The notes below the pieces were generated by a model. It did no database searches, had not been told where the DNA came from, and worked only from the letters and a program-made list of their open reading frames with translations. Source: Thalassovita mangrovi (GTDB lineage: Bacteria > Pseudomonadota > Alphaproteobacteria > Rhodobacterales > Rhodobacteraceae). From it: 64,000 nt of DNA. The stretch lies in assembly GCF_009857745.1 (NCBI RefSeq), contig NZ_WWEN01000010.1, forward strand, positions 109,029-173,028, read 5' to 3'. The translations under genes were made by a program, and so were the position numbers. Every line of letters starts with the position of its first letter. Within the stretch, counting starts at the first letter, position 1. Shown here in pieces: positions 16,478 through 25,490 of this stretch.

Positions 16478-17137
16478 TCAGGCCAGCAGCAGGGCGTCCT
16501 GGAACGCCTCCAGGTGGTTGGCCGACCCCGCCAGCAGGTTTTCGTAGACCGAAGCAAGCGCCGTACCTTCGACCGCCTCGGCAGCCTCGGCGATATCGAC
16601 CATGTCCTTCTTCTCGATCGCCATGCCGACTTCGAGAGCCGCCCGGACCGATTCGCTGCCCTGGGCGATCAGGGTGTCGTACATGTCCTGCAGTTCCGCG
16701 TCGGCGAAGGTGCCCTCGCTTTCGTAGAGGAATTCGTCGACATCCAGGCCGATGCTTTCGGCCAGGTTGATCAGCGCGTTGAAGTGCTGATCCTCGGATG
16801 CCGCGATATTCGCGAAAATTTCCATCCCGTAGAGATCGTAGAAGACGTCATAGACATCCCCGGCCAGCTTTTCCTCTTCGATCATGAAGAACAATTCGCT
16901 GATCGCTTCGTCGCTATAGGTGGCCGAAACGCTCTGCTTTTCGCTCGCGCCGGTCCAGAACCCGGTTTCGCCGGCTTCTTTGTCTTCAAAGAGCGATTCA
17001 ACCGTCGTTTCGCTGCCATAGGTCACCGAAACGGTTTGCGTGCTCGTTTCTTCGGTTTGCTCGATCTGGTAGCTCGGCCCGCGAGCCTCGCCTCCGAACT
17101 CTTTACCGTATTGGTACTGGTACATTGCTTTCACCAT
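16478..17137 (-). CDS. DUF2202 ferritin-like protein
   Basis: Acidic protein of 219 residues. The C-terminal ~145 residues look like a four-helix ferritin-like fold: EEEKLAGDVYDVFYDLYG, ASEDQHFNALINLAE (E-x-x-H), EVGMAIEKKDMVDI and YENLLAGSANHLEAF, the pattern of DUF2202. The carboxylate/His ligands suggest a di-metal site. The ~75-residue N-terminal part is low-complexity and Thr/Glu/Ser-rich, with two similar segments (VSVTYGSETT, VSATYSDEAI), and may be a disordered tail or surface extension. No signal peptide. Transcribed alone, with its own promoter (17189-17217) and terminator. Function unknown. Confidence 0.8.
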   Translation of the reverse strand: MVKAMYQYQYGKEFGGEARGPSYQIEQTEETSTQTVSVTYGSETTVESLFEDKEAGETGFWTGASEKQSVSATYSDEAISELFFMIEEEKLAGDVYDVFYDLYGMEIFANIAASEDQHFNALINLAESIGLDVDEFLYESEGTFADAELQDMYDTLIAQGSESVRAALEVGMAIEKKDMVDIAEAAEAVEGTALASVYENLLAGSANHLEAFQDALLLA

Positions 17138-17173
17138 TTTTCTTCCTCTTTCTGGTGCGCGTTTCACTCATCC

Positions 17174-17217
17174 ACATACATTCCAAAATTGGTATGTAAT
17201 TTCCCAAAGCAGGGCAA
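17174..17217 (-). promoter_or_regulatory. Promoter and possible operator of the ferritin-like gene
   Basis: Minus strand TTGCCC, 17 bp, TACCAA. An inverted repeat ACATAC-N12-GTATGT (17174-17197) overlaps the -10 box, where a repressor could bind; no regulator gene is adjacent. Confidence 0.4.
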
Positions 17218-17461
17218 GTGCACCGGGTGGAATCCAGCCGTTTCCCGCCAACGGGCAGGCGAAACCCCGCCTAACCCACTGCAACCATGGTCATTTTTTT
17301 GTCGGGTTTCCGACGCCGTCCCACCCCCGTAAGCAGGTATGCCCATAAAAGCGCAGGCGCGGCAGCAGCAGCGGCCCGCCTGACCGCCTGCGGCAGAACG
17401 CGGGCGCCGATGACCGCTCCCGGCATCCAGCCCACGCTTCAAGTGCATGACAAACGAGGGC
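17218..17461. other. Gap without a gene
   Basis: Between the two divergent promoters there is no supported gene, RNA or repeat. Short open frames here lack ribosome sites and protein-like composition. Confidence 0.6.
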
Positions 17462-17490
17462 TTGAGCTAAAGTAGACTTGAGCTTTTAGG
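17462..17490 (+). promoter_or_regulatory. Possible promoter of the DUF1127-like gene
   Basis: TTGAGC, 17 bp, TTTAGG, about 30 bases before the ATG. The motif CTTGAGCT occurs twice, 18 bp apart (17461 and 17478), so it may be a direct-repeat operator instead. Confidence 0.4.
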
Positions 17491-17521
17491 GTGAAGGCGA
17501 CTCAGTTGAAAGGACCCCGAA

Positions 17522-17719
17522 ATGGCTCACGTCTCTACTGCCCCCGCCCGCCGCAACGACCTGATCTGCAACCTCCGCGCCCTGATTGACCGGCATGGGC
17601 GCTGGTCGGTGATCCTGGCCCTTTTCTTCGTACCGAAGAAACGCCGCTATCCCGTGTCTGACCTCAGCGATCACATGCGCCGCGACCTGGGGCTGACGCC
17701 CGATCAGAGATATTGGTGA
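17522..17719 (+). CDS. DUF1127-like small protein
   Basis: Basic protein of 65 residues. The C-terminal motif VSDLSDHMRRDLGLTPDQRYW resembles the DUF1127 (YjiS-like) end L-S-D-x-x-L-x-D-I-G-L, a family of short arginine-rich proteins, some of which bind RNA or affect phosphate and carbon metabolism in alphaproteobacteria. GTTGAAAGGACCCCGAA is a fair ribosome site. Upstream of and co-directional with ttcA. The domain assignment is moderately sure; the role is unknown. Confidence 0.7.
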   Translation: MAHVSTAPARRNDLICNLRALIDRHGRWSVILALFFVPKKRRYPVSDLSDHMRRDLGLTPDQRYW

Positions 17720-17773
17720 TCCCATGCTCATGTTTGCTTGCCCGGCGGCGCGCGATGCCCTATTTGGCGCGCT

Positions 17774-18643
17774 ATGCTTGACGATGCTGACGAAATCCAC
17801 CCGCTGTTCCACGGCGCGCCGCAAACGACGGAGTTCAAGAAGCTCCGCAAACGGATCGTGCGCTATGCGCGCGAGGCGATCGAACAATACGGCATGGTGG
17901 AAAAGGGCGCCAAATGGCTGGTCTGCCTGTCGGGCGGCAAAGACAGCTATACTCTGCTGGCGGTGCTGCACGAGTTGAAATGGCGCGGGCTGTTGCCGGT
18001 CGAATTGCTGGCCTGCAATCTCGACCAGGGCCAGCCGGGCTTCCCGGCCACGGTGCTGCCGGAATTCCTGGAAAAGATGCAGGTGCCGCACCGGATCGAA
18101 TATCAGGACACCTATAGCGTCGTGATGGACAAGGTCCCGCAGGGCCGGACCTACTGCGCGCTGTGTTCCCGGCTGCGGCGCGGCAACCTCTATCGCATAG
18201 CGCGCGAAGAAGGCTGCAGCGCGGTGGTGCTGGGCCATCACCGCGACGACATCCTGGAAACCTTCTTCATGAACCTGTTCCATGGCGGCCGGCTTGCCAC
18301 CATGCCGCCGAAGCTGGTGAACGAGGAAGGCGACCTGTTCGTCTATCGCCCGCTGGCCCATGTGGCCGAGGCCGATTGCGAAAAATTCGCCCGCGCGATG
18401 AATTACCCGATCATCCCCTGCGACCTGTGCGGATCGCAGGACGGGCTGCAGCGCCAGCAGGTCAAGCAGATCCTCGACCAGTGGGAAAAGAACAGCCCCG
18501 GCCGCCGCCAGGTGATGTTCCGGGCGCTGATGAATATCCGGCCGTCGCATATGCTGGACCCGAAACTGTTCGATTTCGCCGGGCTCACCCTGGGAAACGA
18601 TAAAATTGACCAGATTTCGGACGAGGTTCCGAAGCTGCGTTAA
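17774..18643 (+). CDS. ttcA: tRNA 2-thiocytidine synthetase TtcA
   Basis: ATP-dependent enzyme that thiolates cytidine 32 of certain tRNAs using an Fe-S cluster. It has 289 residues. The PP-loop [15 protein letters not shown], the first Cys pair in [13 protein letters not shown] and second in [12 protein letters not shown] are all intact, as is [16 protein letters not shown] prefer the ATG at 17774 ([14 protein letters not shown]), which matches the usual N-terminus; an earlier in-frame start at 17738 would add 12 residues. Confidence 0.96.
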   Translation: MLDDADEIHPLFHGAPQTTEFKKLRKRIVRYAREAIEQYGMVEKGAKWLVCLSGGKDSYTLLAVLHELKWRGLLPVELLACNLDQGQPGFPATVLPEFLEKMQVPHRIEYQDTYSVVMDKVPQGRTYCALCSRLRRGNLYRIAREEGCSAVVLGHHRDDILETFFMNLFHGGRLATMPPKLVNEEGDLFVYRPLAHVAEADCEKFARAMNYPIIPCDLCGSQDGLQRQQVKQILDQWEKNSPGRRQVMFRALMNIRPSHMLDPKLFDFAGLTLGNDKIDQISDEVPKLR

Positions 18644-18704
18644 TTCGCTCTTGAGGATTACGCCCTAGCCTTTCCGCAGTTTTTGCGAGAAAGGGCGTTT
18701 TCCC

Positions 18705-20225
18705 ATGCACGGCATTCCGCCAGCATTCGAAGGGTTGCGGCACAAATTGCGCGCCGCGCTGACCGGGCCGCATATCCTTGCCTTCCTGCCCGCCGTGGTG
18801 CTGGGCGCATTCTGGTTCGGCGGCGAAGGCTGGCTGCTGGCGGTGTCGCTGGGCCTGCCCATCCTCTATGCGCTGGCCGGCGGTTTTGGCCAACCGACCG
18901 CCCATTTTCAAAACGACGCCCCGCCGCGACTGGCCGACCTGCTGCATCAAACCCTGGCCGAGGCGCGGCGCAAGGATCAGCGATCGGCCTGTTTCCTGCT
19001 GGCGCTCGACGATTTCGACGAATTGATCGACCATCACGGGCTTGGCGTGGCGCAGCAGATTTGCGAACGCCAGGTCGACAGGATCGGATCGGTGCTGCGG
19101 CAGGGCGATTACGTGCTGCAGCGGCCCGGCGGCGAATTCGCCGTGGTGCTGGCGCCGATGCGCCATTTCGACCTGGAAGCCGCGATTCAGCTGGCCCGCC
19201 GGCTGCAGCGCGCGGTGGAAGACCCGGTCGCGGTGGATGCCAGCAACGTCTATGTGTCCTGCGCCATCGGCTTCGTGCTCGACCGGCAGCTCAACCGGCC
19301 CGATTCCGACGCGCTTCTCGACGCGGCCGAAGCGGCGCTGGACGAAGCGCTGGCCAACGGACCCTCGGCGATCCGCGCCTATTCCGCCGGTATGAAAGCG
19401 GCCCATATCAGCCGCAGCGAACTGGCCCGCGACGCCGAAAAAGGGTTGGAAACCGGCCAGTTCCAGCCCTGGTTCCAGCCGCAGGTGTCCACCGATACCG
19501 GCGAAGTCACCGGGTTCGAGGCGCTGGCGCGCTGGACTCATCCGCGCCGCGGCATGGTGCCGCCGTCGGAATTCCTGCCGCTGCTGAAACATTACGGGCT
19601 GCTGGAACGGTTGGGCGAGGTGATGCTGACCCGGTCGCTGCTGGCGCTGACCCGCTGGGACGAGGCCGGGGTCGACGTGCCCAAGATCGGGGTCAATTTC
19701 GCCTCGGACGAATTGCGCAATCCCAAGCTGGCCGACCGCGTCGCCTGGGAACTGGAACGGCTGCACCTGCCGCCCAGCCGGCTGGTGGTCGAGGTCCTGG
19801 AAACCGTGGTCTCGGCCGCGCCCGACGACATGATCGCCCGCAATATCAACGCGCTGTCGCGGATGGGCTGCAATATCGACCTGGACGATTTCGGCACCGG
19901 CCATGCCTCGATCGCGTCGCTGCGCCGCTTCGCGGTCAAGCGCATCAAGATCGACCGGTCCTTCGTGATGAAGGTGGATACCGACCGCGAACAGCAGCGC
20001 ATGGTGGTGGCGATCCTGGCGCTGGCGGAACATCTGAACCTCGACACCCTGGCCGAAGGGGTGGAAACCGCCGGCGAACACGCCATCCTGGCGCAGCTCG
20101 GCTGCCGCCATGTCCAGGGCTTCGGCATTGCCCGCCCAATGCCCTTCGACCAGACCCTGGATTGGATTCGCGCCAATGACGCCAAACGCCAAAATACCCC
20201 CCGGATCGAAGGGCGCACCGGCTGA
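18705..20225 (+). CDS. c-di-GMP phosphodiesterase with degenerate GGDEF and EAL domains
   Basis: Signalling protein of 506 residues. Two hydrophobic segments lie near residues 22-60. The GGDEF-like domain (about 75-215) has RPGGEFAVVL in place of R-x-GGDEF, one residue short, so cyclase activity is unlikely. The EAL domain (about 235-490) keeps its catalytic features: FEALARW, NFASDEL, VLETVVS, DLDDFGTGHASIASL, KIDRSF and LAEGVET. It should hydrolyse c-di-GMP, with the GGDEF part perhaps a GTP-sensing regulator. It lies between ttcA and yidC, all rightward. Confidence 0.92.
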   Translation: MHGIPPAFEGLRHKLRAALTGPHILAFLPAVVLGAFWFGGEGWLLAVSLGLPILYALAGGFGQPTAHFQNDAPPRLADLLHQTLAEARRKDQRSACFLLALDDFDELIDHHGLGVAQQICERQVDRIGSVLRQGDYVLQRPGGEFAVVLAPMRHFDLEAAIQLARRLQRAVEDPVAVDASNVYVSCAIGFVLDRQLNRPDSDALLDAAEAALDEALANGPSAIRAYSAGMKAAHISRSELARDAEKGLETGQFQPWFQPQVSTDTGEVTGFEALARWTHPRRGMVPPSEFLPLLKHYGLLERLGEVMLTRSLLALTRWDEAGVDVPKIGVNFASDELRNPKLADRVAWELERLHLPPSRLVVEVLETVVSAAPDDMIARNINALSRMGCNIDLDDFGTGHASIASLRRFAVKRIKIDRSFVMKVDTDREQQRMVVAILALAEHLNLDTLAEGVETAGEHAILAQLGCRHVQGFGIARPMPFDQTLDWIRANDAKRQNTPRIEGRTG

Positions 20226-20337
20226 AGCACAGCGAAACGCCGCAGATTAAGCCATATTGGGTGAATCCGCTTGACCTTTGGGGCCGCACTCTGTTGAACC
20301 GGCACCGAAGAATTCCAAGGACAGGCACGCACCCCCG

Positions 20338-22155
20338 ATGGACGATCAGAACAAAAACCTCATTCTGGCAACGGCGCTCAGCTTTGCCGTCATTTTGGTA
20401 TGGTTCCTTCTTTTCCCGCCGCCCGAGAAGGAGGTCGTCGATCCCAACGCGCCCGCCGTGACGCAACAGGAAGCCGCCCCCGGCACCGCGCCGACGGCCG
20501 CGCCCGCGACCGGCACCACCGGCACCGCCGCCGCCACCGTCACCGAAGCGGCCACCGCGGACGCGCCGCGGCTGACCATCGACACCCCGCGCCTGGCCGG
20601 GTCGATTTCGCTGCAAGGCGGCCGGGTCGACGAATTGTCGCTGAAGGATTACCGCGAAACGCTGGACGCCGATTCCGGCAACGTCACCATCCTGGCCCCG
20701 CTGGGCAGCGAACACCCCTATTACGCCCTGTTCGGCTGGGCCCCCGGCACCGGCCTGAGCGTCGATCAGGTTCCCGGCGCCAACACGGTCTGGTCGCTGG
20801 AAAGCGGCAGCACGCTGACCCCCGACAGCCCGGTCACCCTGGCCTGGGACAACGGCGCCGGCCTGACCTTCCGCCGCGAAATGTCGGTGGACGCGAACTA
20901 CATGTTCTCGGTCCGCCAGACGGTGCAGAATAGCAGCGGCGCAACCGTGACCCTGGCGCCTTACGGCGTGATCGCGCGCCACGGCGAACCGGTCTCCGAC
21001 AAGAGTTCCCCGATCGTTCACAAGGGCTCGATCTCGATGTCCGACGGCGAACTGTCGGAAACCAAGTACAAGAAGATCACCAAGCTCGACTATAACCAGC
21101 GCGAAGGCGCGCTGGCCGAGGTCACCCAGGTGACCGAAGCGGGCTGGGTCGGCTTCACCGATCACTACTGGATGTCCACCCTGATCCCCGCCGCCGGCAC
21201 GCCGTTCAAATCGGTCGTCAAATACGACGAAGCCCGCGACGTCTATCAGTCCGAAGCGGTGCTGAAGACCCAGGAACTGGCCCCCGGCCAGACGATCGAG
21301 GCCGATATGCGCCTGTTCACCGGCGCCAAGGAATGGGAAACCATCCGCAACTACGAAGAAAACGACAATGTCACCCGCTTCGTCGATTCGATCGACTGGG
21401 GCTGGTTCTTCTTCTTCACCAAGCCGATCTTCTGGCTGCTGCACACCCTGCACGGCCTGATCGGCAACATGGGCTGGTCGATCATCGGCCTGACCATCGT
21501 GATCAAGGCGATCGTCTTCCCGCTGGCCTACAAATCCTATTCTTCGATGGCGAAGATGAAGGAATTGCAGCCGAAGATGGAAGAGCTGAAGAAAGCGGCC
21601 GGCGACGACCGCCAGAAGATGCAGCAGGGCATGATGGAGCTCTACAAGAAGGAAAAGGTGAACCCTGCCTCGGGCTGCCTGCCGCTGCTGATCCAGATCC
21701 CGATCTTCTTCTCGCTCTACAAGGTGATCTCGGTCACGATGGAGCTGCGCCAGGCCCCCTGGATCGGCTGGATCCAGGACCTTTCCGCGCCCGATCCCAG
21801 CTCGATCCTGAACCTGTTCGGCCTGCTGCCCTTCGCGGCGCCCGATCAGACTTCGTTCCTCGCGATCATTTCGCTGGGCGTGCTGCCGATCCTGCTGGGC
21901 GTTTCGATGTGGCTGCAGCAGAAACTGAACCCGGCGCCCACCGACCCGGCGCAGCAGATGATCTTCGCCTGGATGCCCTGGGTGTTCATGTTCATGCTGG
22001 GCAGCTTCGCCAGCGGGCTGGTGCTCTACTGGATCACCAACAACACGATCACCTTCATCCAGCAATATTCGATCATGCGCTTCCACGGCTACAAGCCGGA
22101 CGTGTTCGGCAACATCAAGTCGAGCTTCAAGCGCAAGAAACCGGAAAAAGAATGA
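20338..22155 (+). CDS. yidC: Membrane protein insertase YidC
   Basis: Inserts and folds inner-membrane proteins alone or with SecYEG. It has 605 residues, normal for Gram-negatives. A first helix (LILATALSFAVILVWFLLF) is followed by an Ala/Thr/Pro-rich linker, the large periplasmic domain (about 75-340) and the conserved core with GWSIIGLTIVIKAIVFPLAYKS, a cytoplasmic charged hairpin (KMKELQPKMEELKKAAGDD) and C-terminal helices ending in basic SSFKRKKPEKE. The ATG at 20338 puts the first helix at the very N-terminus. The stop overlaps the next gene by four bases. Confidence 0.97.
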   Translation: MDDQNKNLILATALSFAVILVWFLLFPPPEKEVVDPNAPAVTQQEAAPGTAPTAAPATGTTGTAAATVTEAATADAPRLTIDTPRLAGSISLQGGRVDELSLKDYRETLDADSGNVTILAPLGSEHPYYALFGWAPGTGLSVDQVPGANTVWSLESGSTLTPDSPVTLAWDNGAGLTFRREMSVDANYMFSVRQTVQNSSGATVTLAPYGVIARHGEPVSDKSSPIVHKGSISMSDGELSETKYKKITKLDYNQREGALAEVTQVTEAGWVGFTDHYWMSTLIPAAGTPFKSVVKYDEARDVYQSEAVLKTQELAPGQTIEADMRLFTGAKEWETIRNYEENDNVTRFVDSIDWGWFFFFTKPIFWLLHTLHGLIGNMGWSIIGLTIVIKAIVFPLAYKSYSSMAKMKELQPKMEELKKAAGDDRQKMQQGMMELYKKEKVNPASGCLPLLIQIPIFFSLYKVISVTMELRQAPWIGWIQDLSAPDPSSILNLFGLLPFAAPDQTSFLAIISLGVLPILLGVSMWLQQKLNPAPTDPAQQMIFAWMPWVFMFMLGSFASGLVLYWITNNTITFIQQYSIMRFHGYKPDVFGNIKSSFKRKKPEKE

Positions 22156-22901
22156 GCCACCTGGCCCATATCGTCCGCCATCCGATCAAGTCGGTCGGAT
22201 ACGAGGACCTTCAAAACGCGCCCCTCAGCGAGGGGCGCGTTCTGCCTTTCGACCGGCATTGGGCGGTGGCGCATGAGGCCGCGGAGCTCAAAGGCCAGCC
22301 GACCGAGTGGCTGGCCAAGCGCAATTTCGTGCGCGGCGCGGCCGGCCATCCCCTGATGGCGGTGCGGGCCCGGCTGGATGAGGCTTCTGAGACCGTTACC
22401 CTGTCCCACCCCGACGCCGCAGACATCACCCTCCGCCCGGCCCAGGATGGCGCCGCGCTGATCGATTGGCTGCGCCCGTTCTGGCCGGAAAACCGCCCCG
22501 CCGCCGCCCAGGTGGTCAGCCTGGAAGACCAGGCGATGACCGACGTGCCGGAACCCTATGTTGCGGTGCTGAACCTCGCCTCGCTGCACGACCTCGGCCA
22601 ACGCATGGGCCGAGACCTGTCGATCCACCGCTTCCGCGGCAATCTGTGGGTCGACGGCTGGGCGCCGTTCGAGGAATTCGACCTGATCGGCAAAACCATC
22701 CGCATCGGCGCCGCCGAATTGCAGGTCGAGAAACGTATCACCCGCTGCCAGGCGACCACGGTGAATCCCGAAACCGGCCGCTCCGATGCCGATACGCTCG
22801 CCGCGCTGGAAGCCGCCTATGGCCACCGCGACCTTGGCGTCTATGCCCGCGTCGTCAAATCGGGCATGGTAGCGGTCAACGATAAGGTTGAGATCCTCTG
22901 A
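22152..22901 (+). CDS. MOSC domain-containing protein
   Basis: Protein of 249 residues. The N-terminal beta-barrel (HIVRHPIKSVGYEDL..., FDRHWAVAHEA) matches MOSC_N, and the C-terminal MOSC part contains FRGNLWVDGWAPFEEFDLIGKTIRIG and ITRCQATTVNPETGRSD, with the conserved Cys that could bind molybdenum cofactor or carry sulfur. Relatives of this two-part type include amidoxime reductases (YcbX-like). Its start overlaps the yidC stop (ATGA) and its stop overlaps the engB start by one base, so it is tightly coupled in this operon. Confidence 0.9.
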   Translation: MSHLAHIVRHPIKSVGYEDLQNAPLSEGRVLPFDRHWAVAHEAAELKGQPTEWLAKRNFVRGAAGHPLMAVRARLDEASETVTLSHPDAADITLRPAQDGAALIDWLRPFWPENRPAAAQVVSLEDQAMTDVPEPYVAVLNLASLHDLGQRMGRDLSIHRFRGNLWVDGWAPFEEFDLIGKTIRIGAAELQVEKRITRCQATTVNPETGRSDADTLAALEAAYGHRDLGVYARVVKSGMVAVNDKVEIL

Positions 22902-23551
22902 TGCAATTGCCCTTCCCGCTTGTCGAAGAACCCGACGAAATCACCACCGAAAAAGGCCGCAAGCTCTTTGCCGGTCAGACCGATTTCCTCAAGGGCGTGG
23001 TCGCCATGTCCGGCCTGCCGCCGTCGGACCGGATCGAGGTCTGCTTCGCCGGCCGCTCGAACGTCGGCAAATCCAGCCTGATCAACGCGCTGACCGGGCG
23101 CAAGGGGCTGGCGCGCGCGTCCAACACGCCCGGGCGGACGCAGGAAATCAACTTCTTCACCGTGGGCGAAGACCATTACCTGGTCGACCTGCCCGGCTAT
23201 GGTTTCGCCAATGCGCCGGTGGCTGTGGTGGAAAAGTGGCAGAAGCTGCTGAAACAGTACCTGTCGGGGCGGCAGAACCTGCGCCGCGCCTTCGTGCTGA
23301 TCGACGCGCGCCACGGCATCAAGAAGGTGGACGAGGAAATCATGTCCCTGCTGGACAGTTCCGCCGTCACCTTCCAATGCGTGCTGACCAAGGCCGACAA
23401 GGTCAAGGCCAAGGACCGCGAGGCGGTGCTGAAACAGGTGCGCGAAAAGCTGTCGAAACACCCCGCCGCCTTCCCCGAACTGATCCTGACCTCGAGCGAG
23501 AAGGGCGACGGCATCGCCACCCTGCGCGCCACCATCGCGACGCTGATCTGA
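22901..23551 (+). CDS. engB: Ribosome biogenesis GTPase YihA/EngB
   Basis: Essential GTPase needed for 50S assembly, with 216 residues. G1 is GRSNVGKSSLIN, G2 lies in SNTPGRTQEINFF, G3 is VDLPGYGFA, G4 is LTKADKVK and G5 is SSEKGDG. The length is normal. The ATG lies in the TGATG overlap with the MOSC gene, so translation is coupled. Confidence 0.97.
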   Translation: MQLPFPLVEEPDEITTEKGRKLFAGQTDFLKGVVAMSGLPPSDRIEVCFAGRSNVGKSSLINALTGRKGLARASNTPGRTQEINFFTVGEDHYLVDLPGYGFANAPVAVVEKWQKLLKQYLSGRQNLRRAFVLIDARHGIKKVDEEIMSLLDSSAVTFQCVLTKADKVKAKDREAVLKQVREKLSKHPAAFPELILTSSEKGDGIATLRATIATLI

Positions 23552-23671
23552 CCAGCACGCAACAAAGAGCAGCGCCCGGCCGCGGGTGGGCGCTGCGACG
23601 CTTTTTGCTATCACTTTATGGTGCAGCTACTTCCTACGTTTGTCCGGTGAGCAAACGTTGAAGAAGCGCCC

Positions 23672-23704
23672 GCGTCGTGCTGAAAGCACGCCTTCGGCGT
23701 GACG
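23672..23704. repeat. Dispersed double-hairpin repeat, copy 1
   Basis: Two overlapping hairpins share a central arm: CGTGC-TGAAA-GCACG and CACGCC-TTC-GGCGTG. The related copy at 60780 has matching changes in every arm. Located between convergent engB and SDR genes. Confidence 0.6.
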
Positions 23705-23761
23705 GGGCGGTCGGGCGCTGCCCGGGCGGCGCTGTTCCGGGCTAGGGCCTCTCAGCCGCGC

Positions 23762-24496
23762 TTACACGTGCTGGCCGCCATTCACCTCGATCTCGGTCCC
23801 CGAGATATAGGACGACGCGTCGGTGCACAGGAAATAGATCGTGTCGGCCACTTCCCCGGTCTTGCCCAGACGCCGCATCGGGATGTCCTCGACCAGCTTA
23901 TCGGTGCCGGGCGACAGGATATCGGTTTCGATCTCGCCCGGGGCGATGGCGTTGACCCGCACCCCCATCGGCCCGAAATCATGCGCCATTTCCCGCGTCA
24001 GCGCCTTCAGCGCCGCCTTCGACGTGGCATAGGCCGCGCCCGCGAAGGGATGCACCCGGTAGCCCGCGATCGAGGTCACGTTGACCACCGCCCCCTTGGC
24101 CGCCGCCAGTTCTTCGCGCAGGCCGCGCGCCAGCACCACCGAGGCGAAGAAATTCACATGGAACACATGGCCCCAGGTCATCAGGTCGGTGTCGATCGTG
24201 TTCAACCGCGATCCGCCCTCGCCCTTCGGCGAAATCCCCGCATTGTTGACCAAGGCATCCAGCTTGCCGTCCAGACGGTCGCGGATCACCTCGACCTTGT
24301 TGATCGTGTCGGTGGGGTCGGCCAGGTCGATCTGGACATGGTTTTCCTCGCCGCCGCCCCAGGGGCATTCCTTGGGAAAAGGCGCGCGCGAACAGGTGAT
24401 CACGCGCCATCCGGCCTGATTGAACCGCCGCACGGTGGCGTGACCGATGCCGCGGCTGGCGCCGGTCAGCAGAAGCGTTTTCTGTCGTTCTGTCAT
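23762..24496 (-). CDS. Short-chain dehydrogenase/reductase
   Basis: Classical SDR of 244 residues using NAD(P)H. The cofactor motif is LLTGASRGIGHA, NNAG is in ALVNNAGISPKGEG, the catalytic Ser is in VTSIAGYRVHP and the Tyr/Lys pair is in AAYATSKAAL. The C-terminus SSYISGTEIEVNGGQHV is typical. The substrate is unknown. Upstream in-frame ATGs at 24505 and the edge at 24523 are alternatives. Single gene, convergent with engB and divergent from argB. Confidence 0.88.
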   Translation of the reverse strand: MTERQKTLLLTGASRGIGHATVRRFNQAGWRVITCSRAPFPKECPWGGGEENHVQIDLADPTDTINKVEVIRDRLDGKLDALVNNAGISPKGEGGSRLNTIDTDLMTWGHVFHVNFFASVVLARGLREELAAAKGAVVNVTSIAGYRVHPFAGAAYATSKAALKALTREMAHDFGPMGVRVNAIAPGEIETDILSPGTDKLVEDIPMRRLGKTGEVADTIYFLCTDASSYISGTEIEVNGGQHV

Positions 24497-24573
24497 GAAA
24501 CCCATCCCGAACTCTTTGCCCAAACCCTAGCATCGCGTGGCCCGAGTGCAACGGGCCAAACGCAACGCGACAC

Positions 24574-24602
24574 TTGGCAGATCATCGCGAAGCCGGTAAC
24601 AC
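24574..24602 (+). promoter_or_regulatory. Possible argB promoter
   Basis: TTGGCA, 17-bp spacer, TAACAC, ending 24 bases before the preferred argB start. Confidence 0.4.
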
Positions 24603-24626
24603 GGGAACCGCCTAAGGATGGATCAC

Positions 24627-25490
24627 ATGAGAAAGCAGAACATGAACCGCGACTGGATCGCCACCGCCCGGACCCTGTCCGAGGCCCTTCCTTACCTGCA
24701 GCGCTTCACCGGCGCGGTCGTCGTCGTCAAATTCGGCGGCAACGCGATGGGTGACGACGAAGCGATGGCGGAATTCGCCCGCGACATGGTTCTGATGCGA
24801 CAGGTCGGCGTGAACCCGGTGGTGGTGCATGGCGGCGGCCCGATGATCAACGAGATGCTGAAGAAACTCGGCATCGAAAGCGACTGGGTGCGCGGCAAGC
24901 GGGTCACCGACAAGGCCACCGTCGAAGTGGTCGAAATGGTGCTGGCGGGGCTGGTGAACAAGCGCATCGTACAGGCGATCAACGATCAGGGCGGCCGCGC
25001 CGTGGGCATCTGCGGCAAGGATGACGACCTGATGGTCTGCGAAGCGGACGACCCAGAACTGGGTTTCGTCGGCAAGCCGGTGGAAATGAACGTGCAGGTG
25101 ATCCGCGACCTTTACAATGCGGGAATCATCCCGGTGATCGCCCCCATCGGCACTGGCGTGAACGATAACGAGACCTTCAACGTCAACGGCGACACCGCCG
25201 CCGGCGCCATCGCGGGGGCCCTGAAGGCCGACCGCCTGCTGCTGCTGACCGACGTGCCCGGGGTGAAGAACAAGGAAGGCGAGGTTCTGACCGAGCTGAC
25301 CTCTCAACAGGTGCGCGACCTGATCGAGGACGGCACCATCGCGGGCGGCATGATCCCGAAGACCGAAACCGCGCTCGGCGCGATTGCCGAGGGCGTGCGC
25401 GGCGTGGTGATCCTCGACGGGCGCGCACCCAACGCGACCCTGCTGGAGCTGTTCACCGAACACGGGGCCGGATCGCTGATCCGCGGCTGA
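24627..25490 (+). CDS. argB: Acetylglutamate kinase
   Basis: Phosphorylates N-acetylglutamate in the second step of arginine synthesis. It has 287 residues. [16 protein letters not shown] is the ATP/phosphate loop, [16 protein letters not shown] binds the substrate, and [30 protein letters not shown] and [16 protein letters not shown] are family blocks. The start was set at the second ATG because AAGGATGG sits 4-11 bases before it; the first ATG (24618) overlaps that site, and a third at 24642 is possible. Followed directly by an Fe-S protein gene (TGATG overlap). Confidence 0.95.
   Translation: MRKQNMNRDWIATARTLSEALPYLQRFTGAVVVVKFGGNAMGDDEAMAEFARDMVLMRQVGVNPVVVHGGGPMINEMLKKLGIESDWVRGKRVTDKATVEVVEMVLAGLVNKRIVQAINDQGGRAVGICGKDDDLMVCEADDPELGFVGKPVEMNVQVIRDLYNAGIIPVIAPIGTGVNDNETFNVNGDTAAGAIAGALKADRLLLLTDVPGVKNKEGEVLTELTSQQVRDLIEDGTIAGGMIPKTETALGAIAEGVRGVVILDGRAPNATLLELFTEHGAGSLIRG

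Noticed and set aside
19945-22086. 713-codon minus-strand open frame
   Set aside because: It is antisense to the EAL and yidC genes; the translation is His/Gln/Asp/Arg-rich, the usual mirror of GC-rich coding DNA, with no recognisable domain.
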